A program made the position numbers and the translations under genes. Under the pieces are notes generated by a model, which saw only the letters and a program-made list of their open reading frames with translations, was not told the DNA's origin and did no database searches. Positions 6,603-9,750 of a stretch of 9,750 nt of DNA are shown piece by piece. Source of the DNA: an uncultured Actinomycetes bacterium (GTDB lineage: Bacteria > Actinomycetota > Actinomycetes > S36-B12); assembly GCA_903918595.1 (NCBI GenBank), contig CAIXFB010000261.1:1-9750 (forward strand), written 5' to 3'. Within the stretch, counting starts at the first letter, position 1, and every line of letters begins with the position of its first letter.

Positions 6603-8341
6603 TAATCGTCACTTCCCCACTCAGGTGCCATGGACCGAGCGACCATGAGCTCATCATTGCTGGCGCCAGCTGCCACCATCGGCCACACCATCGCATCGCG
6701 ATGAACGATGAAATCGATGACGACAGGTGCATCGTTCATGCCCAGTGCCTTTTCAATCGTGGCATCTACTTGCTCAGCGGAATCGCACTGCAACCCGTAA
6801 CAGCCGTACGCCTCAGCCAGCTTTACAAAATCGGGGAATCGATGTGAGTGAAGATCAGTGTTGGAGTAGCGCGAGTTGTAGAAGAGTGTCTGCCACTGAC
6901 GCACCATGCCCAGACTCGAGTTGTTGATGAGGGCAACCTTGATGGGGATCTCGTTGATAGTGCAGGTTGCTAGTTCCTGATTCGTCATCTGGAAGCAGCC
7001 GTCACCATCAATCGCCCACACCGTTGTATCTGGCATTGCAACTTTGGCACCCATCGCAGCAGGTACCGAGTAGCCCATCGTGCCGAGGCCACCGGAATTG
7101 AGCCAGGTACGCGGCTTCTCGTACTTCACAAACTGCGCCGCCCACATTTGGTGTTGGCCCACGCCAGCTGCGTAAATTGAATCGGGGCCGCTGATATCGC
7201 CGAGGCGCTCGATTACATACTGCGGAGAGAGAGTTCCATCATCTGGCAGGTCGTAGCCGAGCGGATAGGTGGTTCGCAACCGATTGAGTTGTGCCCACCA
7301 TCCTTCGTATTCGCCGACCGCTCCGGACGCCTGTTCGACCTTGATGGCAGCCACAAGTTCAGGGATGATCTCTGCGAGGTCACCCACAATCGGAATGTCG
7401 GCAACACGGTTCTTGCCGATCTCTGCAGGATCGATATCGGCATGGATCACGGCAGCGTTTGGTGCGAAGGTCGACAACTTTCCGGTCACCCGGTCATCGA
7501 AGCGCGCACCGAGCGTGATCAACAGATCGGACTTCTGCAGAGCGCCGACCGCGGCAACAGTTCCGTGCATACCCGGCATTCCCAAGTTTTGTGGGTGCGA
7601 ATCTGGGAAAACGCCGCGCGCCATCAAGGTGGTGACAACCGGGATACCCGTGATGTCTGCCAATTGACGCAACGACTCTGACGCATTTGCCCGGATGGTT
7701 CCACCGCCCACGTAAAGCACCGGCTGCTTTGACGCGAGAATCATCTTCGCGGCCTCACGGATTTGCTTCGAGTGCGGCTTGGTCACCGGGTGGTAGCCGG
7801 GCAGGCTGACCGAGGTCGGCCAATCGAAAGTGGTCAACGCCTGCAGCGCATCCTTGGAAACGTCGACGAGTACTGGACCTGGACGACCTGACGATGCGAG
7901 GTAGAACGCCTCAGCGATTGCCCGCGGGATGTCGTCGGCATTGGTCACCAGGTAGTTGTGCTTGGTGATGGGCATCGTGATGCCGCGGATATCAGCTTCC
8001 TGGAACGCATCTGTGCCGATCGAAGAACTGGGCACCTGACCGGTGATAGCCACCATGGGAACGGAGTCCATATGCGCATCGGCAATGGGCGTGACCAGGT
8101 TGGTCGCTCCTGGGCCCGAGGTAGCAAGGCATACGCCCACTCGGCCAGAGGCCGCCGCATAGCCCTCGGCAGCGTGGCCTCCAGCTTGCTCATGGCGCAC
8201 CAAAATATGCCGAATGCTGGAGTCGAAGAGCGGGTCATACAACGGGAGAATCGCGCCGCCAGGGATACCGAAAACATCGGTGACCCCAGCAGCCTCTAGG
8301 GAATGCACCAGGCTCTGCGCGCCGGTGATCTGCTCGCTCAT
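6602..8341 (-). CDS. ilvB: Acetohydroxyacid synthase, large catalytic subunit
   Basis: IlvB is the thiamine-diphosphate enzyme that makes 2-acetolactate from pyruvate, or 2-aceto-2-hydroxybutyrate from pyruvate plus 2-oxobutyrate. With the chosen start it has 579 residues. Catalytic Glu51 lies in RHEQAGGHAAEGY. FAD-domain sequence includes LMARGVFP and GARFDDRVTGK. The ThDP/Mg motif runs from GDG at 446-448 to NN at 473-474. MVRQWQ carries the conserved Trp (W483) near the herbicide-binding site of the family. The frame is open upstream to TTG 8389, with other ATGs at 8371 and 8347. ATG 8341 (MSEQITGAQSL) is preferred because AGAGGTGG at 8355-8348 is correctly spaced from it, while 8347 directly abuts that sequence. 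ATG 8347 would add only two residues. Expression is expected to be controlled by the attenuator upstream (8541-8411). ilvN overlaps by one base. Confidence 0.96.
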   Translation of the reverse strand: MSEQITGAQSLVHSLEAAGVTDVFGIPGGAILPLYDPLFDSSIRHILVRHEQAGGHAAEGYAAASGRVGVCLATSGPGATNLVTPIADAHMDSVPMVAITGQVPSSSIGTDAFQEADIRGITMPITKHNYLVTNADDIPRAIAEAFYLASSGRPGPVLVDVSKDALQALTTFDWPTSVSLPGYHPVTKPHSKQIREAAKMILASKQPVLYVGGGTIRANASESLRQLADITGIPVVTTLMARGVFPDSHPQNLGMPGMHGTVAAVGALQKSDLLITLGARFDDRVTGKLSTFAPNAAVIHADIDPAEIGKNRVADIPIVGDLAEIIPELVAAIKVEQASGAVGEYEGWWAQLNRLRTTYPLGYDLPDDGTLSPQYVIERLGDISGPDSIYAAGVGQHQMWAAQFVKYEKPRTWLNSGGLGTMGYSVPAAMGAKVAMPDTTVWAIDGDGCFQMTNQELATCTINEIPIKVALINNSSLGMVRQWQTLFYNSRYSNTDLHSHRFPDFVKLAEAYGCYGLQCDSAEQVDATIEKALGMNDAPVVIDFIVHRDAMVWPMVAAGASNDELMVARSMAPEWGSDD

Positions 8342-8347
8342 ACTCAT

Positions 8348-8355
8348 CCACCTCT
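8348..8355 (-). promoter_or_regulatory. Shine-Dalgarno of ilvB
   Basis: Minus-strand AGAGGTGG ends six bases before ATG 8341 and directly touches ATG 8347. The spacing favours ATG 8341. It abuts, and shares one base with, the GNRA-type hairpin at 8355-8370. Confidence 0.7.
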
Positions 8356-8370
8356 GCCCCTCGCGGGGCA
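8355..8370 (-). promoter_or_regulatory. GNRA-tetraloop hairpin next to the ilvB ribosome site
   Basis: In the mRNA, TGCCCC (8370-8365), loop GCGA (8364-8361) and GGGGCA (8360-8355) form a perfect 6-bp stem capped by a GNRA-type loop. Its 3' end touches the Shine-Dalgarno. It may keep the ribosome site exposed or stabilise the 5' end; the function is inferred. Confidence 0.5.
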
Positions 8371-8374
8371 TCGT

Positions 8375-8390
8375 CCTGTCCGGAGACAAG
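8375..8390 (-). promoter_or_regulatory. UNCG-tetraloop hairpin in the ilvB 5' leader
   Basis: In the mRNA, CTTGTC (8390-8385), loop TCCG and GACAGG (8380-8375) form a 6-bp stem with one G-U pair and a UNCG-type loop. It lies four bases before the GNRA hairpin and would exist only in transcripts that pass the terminator. Confidence 0.45.
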
Positions 8391-8410
8391 ATAATCCTGC
8401 CGTTTCAATG

Positions 8411-8444
8411 AAAAACCCCCCGACCCGGGCTGGGTAACGGAGGG
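8411..8444 (-). terminator. Intrinsic terminator (attenuator) upstream of ilvB
   Basis: Read on the minus strand, CCCTCCG (8444-8438) pairs with CGGGGGG (8422-8416, one G-U pair). After a TT bulge, ACCC (8435-8432) pairs with GGGT (8426-8423) around the loop AGCCC. Five T follow at 8415-8411. This is a textbook rho-independent terminator, 70 bases before the ilvB start and about 60 bases after the predicted transcription start. It is therefore placed to stop transcription of the ilv operon prematurely. It may also stop readthrough from ilvD. Confidence 0.85.
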
Positions 8445-8481
8445 AGGCGCGCTGATGACGAATGCGTCAGACAGCGCGCCT
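8445..8481 (-). promoter_or_regulatory. Attenuator hairpin overlapping the leader peptide stop
   Basis: AGGCGCGCTG (8481-8472) is a perfect 10-base complement of CAGCGCGCCT (8454-8445). Inside it TGACG (8469-8465) pairs with CGTCA (8460-8456) around loop CATT. The 5' arm contains the last leader codons (Arg-Arg-Ala-Val) and the stem includes the stop codon, so ribosome position decides whether it can fold. The terminator stem begins at the very next base. Confidence 0.8.
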
Positions 8482-8505
8482 GGGTACTACGAGAATTCGG
8501 AACAC
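8467..8505 (-). CDS. ilv operon leader peptide, MFRILVVPRRAV
   Basis: A 12-codon open frame, GTG TTC CGA ATT CTC GTA GTA CCC AGG CGC GCT GTC TGA, encodes Met-Phe-Arg-Ile-Leu-Val-Val-Pro-Arg-Arg-Ala-Val. Four consecutive branched-chain codons (Ile, Leu, Val, Val; 8496-8485) lie just ahead of a hairpin and an intrinsic terminator, which is the hallmark of amino-acid-controlled transcription attenuation of ilv operons. There is no Shine-Dalgarno at a workable distance. The nearest purine run, GAAGGG, is 15 bases upstream and would lie upstream of the predicted start of transcription. The -10 element is six bases before the GTG, so the mRNA probably begins at the GTG and is translated as a leaderless message, as is common in actinobacteria. 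Low charging of Ile-, Leu- or Val-tRNA would stall the ribosome here and change folding downstream. Confidence 0.85.
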   Translation of the reverse strand: MFRILVVPRRAV

Positions 8506-8511
8506 GGTCAG

Positions 8512-8541
8512 ATACTACAACCCTTCAGCCCCATTTGTCAC
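8512..8541 (-). promoter_or_regulatory. Promoter of the ilvBNC operon (-35 GTGACA, -10 TAGTAT)
   Basis: Minus strand: GTGACA at 8541-8536 (5 of 6 to TTGACA), an 18-base spacer, and TAGTAT at 8517-8512 (fits TAnnnT). The predicted start of transcription is about 8505, which is the G of the leader GTG. The promoter lies in the 63-base gap between the ilvD stop and the leader peptide. The consensus fit and the downstream attenuator support it, but the start site is not measured. Confidence 0.7.
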
Positions 8542-8568
8542 TAGGAACCGTGACCCTGCCACCGGGGA

Positions 8569-9750
8569 TCAGTCGCAGACCGCGCCTTTCGAGGCCGAAC
8601 CCACCAATTTGACGTATTTGGCGAGGACCCCGCGCTCATACCTCGGGGGAAGCGGCTCGAACTCCACTCGCCGCCGGTCGAGTTCAGCATCTTCGACCAG
8701 GAGATCCAAGGTCCGAGCGTGCAGGTCGATCCGGATGCGATCACCATCGCGCACCAGCCCAATCGGGCCACCGTCGACCGCCTCTGGGGATACGTGGCCC
8801 ACACACAATCCGGTGGTACCGCCCGAGAAACGACCATCGGTGATCAACAGCACGTCTTTGCCGAGCCCGGCACCCTTGATCGCTGCGGTAATCATCAGCA
8901 TCTCGCGCATTCCCGGGCCACCCTTGGGCCCTTCATAACGAATGACGACGACATCCCCTGCCACGATCGTGCCATCGGCCAGGGCTGCCATGGCCGATTG
9001 CTCGCGCTCGAAGACCCGAGCTGCACCTTCAAAAACGTCGACGGGAACCCCGGCGTTCTTCACTACAGCGCCTTCGGGGGCGAGTGATCCGCCCAGGATT
9101 GTGATCCCGCCGGTCGATGCAATTGGTTGATCAAAGCGGCGCACGACCTTGCCATCAGGGGCCGGCGGGTTGATCTCAGCCAGGTTTTCGGCGACCGTGC
9201 GTCCGGTGACCGTGAGGCAATCGCCATGCAGCAGGCCTTCATCGAGCAGCATTTTCATCACCACGGGAACTCCGCCTACCCGGTCAAGGTCGAACATGAC
9301 GTATTCACCAAATGGCTTGAGATCTGCAATCAAGGGAGTGCGCTCACTGATCCGTTGAAAATCATCCAGGTCCAATTCGAAGCCGCACTCATGAGCGATG
9401 GCAGGCAAGTGCAGCACTGCATTGGTGGACCCACCCAGAGCCATAATCACGGTGATCGCATTTTCGATCGACTTCTTGGTGATGATGTCGCGGGTGGTGA
9501 TTCCATGCCGGATGAGATCGAGAACGGCTTCGCCGGACTGTCTGGCCAGTGCATCGCGACGGGCATCTACGGCTGGCGGTGACGAAGATCCTGGGAGCGA
9601 CATTCCCATCGCCTCGGACGCACTCGCCATCGTGTTTGCCGTGTACATGCCCCCGCACGTGCCAGCAGTTGGGCAGACCGCCCGCTCGATGATGTCGAGA
9701 TCCTCATCAGACATAAGTCCGCGGGCATTCGCCCCGACTGCCTCAAAGGA
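8569..9750 (-). CDS. ilvD: Dihydroxy-acid dehydratase, C-terminal part (5' end outside window)
   Basis: IlvD is an Fe-S dehydratase that converts 2,3-dihydroxy-isovalerate and -3-methylvalerate to the 2-oxo acids, the third common step to valine and isoleucine. The frame is open to the window edge and gives 393 residues ending at TGA 8571-8569, of a protein usually about 560-620 long. Visible motifs: CPTAGTCGGMYTANTM, whose cysteines include an Fe-S ligand; GGSTNAVLHLPAIA; GGITILGGSLAPEGAVVK; YEGPKGGPGMREML with a conserved Glu; and DGRFSGGTTGLCVGHVSPEA, whose Ser in RFSGG is the proposed catalytic alkoxide. The methionine at 9714 is internal, because the upstream SFEAVGANARGL is family sequence. 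The gene reads towards ilvB, with 27 bases between its stop codon and the ilvB promoter. No separate terminator is seen in that gap. Confidence 0.97.
   Translation of the reverse strand, partial: SFEAVGANARGLMSDEDLDIIERAVCPTAGTCGGMYTANTMASASEAMGMSLPGSSSPPAVDARRDALARQSGEAVLDLIRHGITTRDIITKKSIENAITVIMALGGSTNAVLHLPAIAHECGFELDLDDFQRISERTPLIADLKPFGEYVMFDLDRVGGVPVVMKMLLDEGLLHGDCLTVTGRTVAENLAEINPPAPDGKVVRRFDQPIASTGGITILGGSLAPEGAVVKNAGVPVDVFEGAARVFEREQSAMAALADGTIVAGDVVVIRYEGPKGGPGMREMLMITAAIKGAGLGKDVLLITDGRFSGGTTGLCVGHVSPEAVDGGPIGLVRDGDRIRIDLHARTLDLLVEDAELDRRRVEFEPLPPRYERGVLAKYVKLVGSASKGAVCD

Noticed and set aside
8342..8389. Longer IlvB starts at TTG 8389, ATG 8371 or ATG 8347
   Set aside because: TTG 8389 and ATG 8371 lie in hairpin sequence without a ribosome site, and ATG 8347 abuts the Shine-Dalgarno. 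ATG 8341 has correct spacing.
8508..8534. Alternative small frame ATG GGG CTG AAG GGT TGT AGT ATC TGA as the leader peptide
   Set aside because: It overlaps the predicted promoter, would not be in the transcript, and has no run of branched-chain codons.
8541..8568. Possible terminator directly after ilvD
   Set aside because: Only a 3-bp GTG/CAC pairing is present and no U-run follows.

Overview
The window looks like a chromosomal segment from an actinobacterium. The evidence is the long Mycobacterium-type LeuA carboxyl terminus, the ~527-residue SerA with an intervening domain plus an ACT domain, frequent GTG starts, GTGA/ATGA gene overlaps, and a G+C content that looks moderately high by eye (not computed). 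No genus can be named from the sequence alone. No rRNA, tRNA, CRISPR array, insertion sequence or prophage gene was seen.

Layout. Positions 1-808 (+ strand) hold the 3' part of leuA (2-isopropylmalate synthase). Everything else lies on the minus strand and is transcribed from right to left: ilvD (3' part, 9750-8569), a regulatory leader (about 8541-8342), ilvB (8341-6602), ilvN (6602-6078), ilvC (6011-4983), a DUF2256/DUF3253 fusion protein (4961-4560), an unusual photolyase-like flavoprotein (4563-3310), serA (3300-1717) and an EamA-family transporter (1720-809). The minus-strand genes overlap by 1-4 bases or have short gaps, so ilvB to the transporter is probably one operon. The transporter stop codon directly abuts the leuA stop codon.

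How it fits together. IlvB/IlvN (acetohydroxyacid synthase), IlvC and IlvD form the common pathway to valine and isoleucine. LeuA opens the leucine branch from the valine precursor 2-oxoisovalerate. SerA opens serine synthesis, and the EamA protein may export an amino acid or other metabolite. In front of ilvB is a compact transcription attenuator that can be read base by base: a -35/-10 promoter, a predicted leaderless GTG-initiated 12-residue leader peptide containing Ile-Leu-Val-Val, a strong hairpin overlapping the leader stop codon, and an intrinsic terminator ending in five T. Two small tetraloop hairpins then lead to the ilvB ribosome binding site.

The least ordinary part is the gene pair between ilvC and serA. 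One protein has the photolyase flavin-binding domain at its amino terminus and a photolyase-like alpha/beta segment at its carboxyl terminus, the reverse of the usual order. Four cysteines sit where the [4Fe-4S] ligands of the FeS-BCP/CryPro photolyases would be. Its translationally coupled partner is a small zinc-ribbon-like DUF2256 protein fused to DUF3253. The role of this pair inside an amino-acid operon is unknown.
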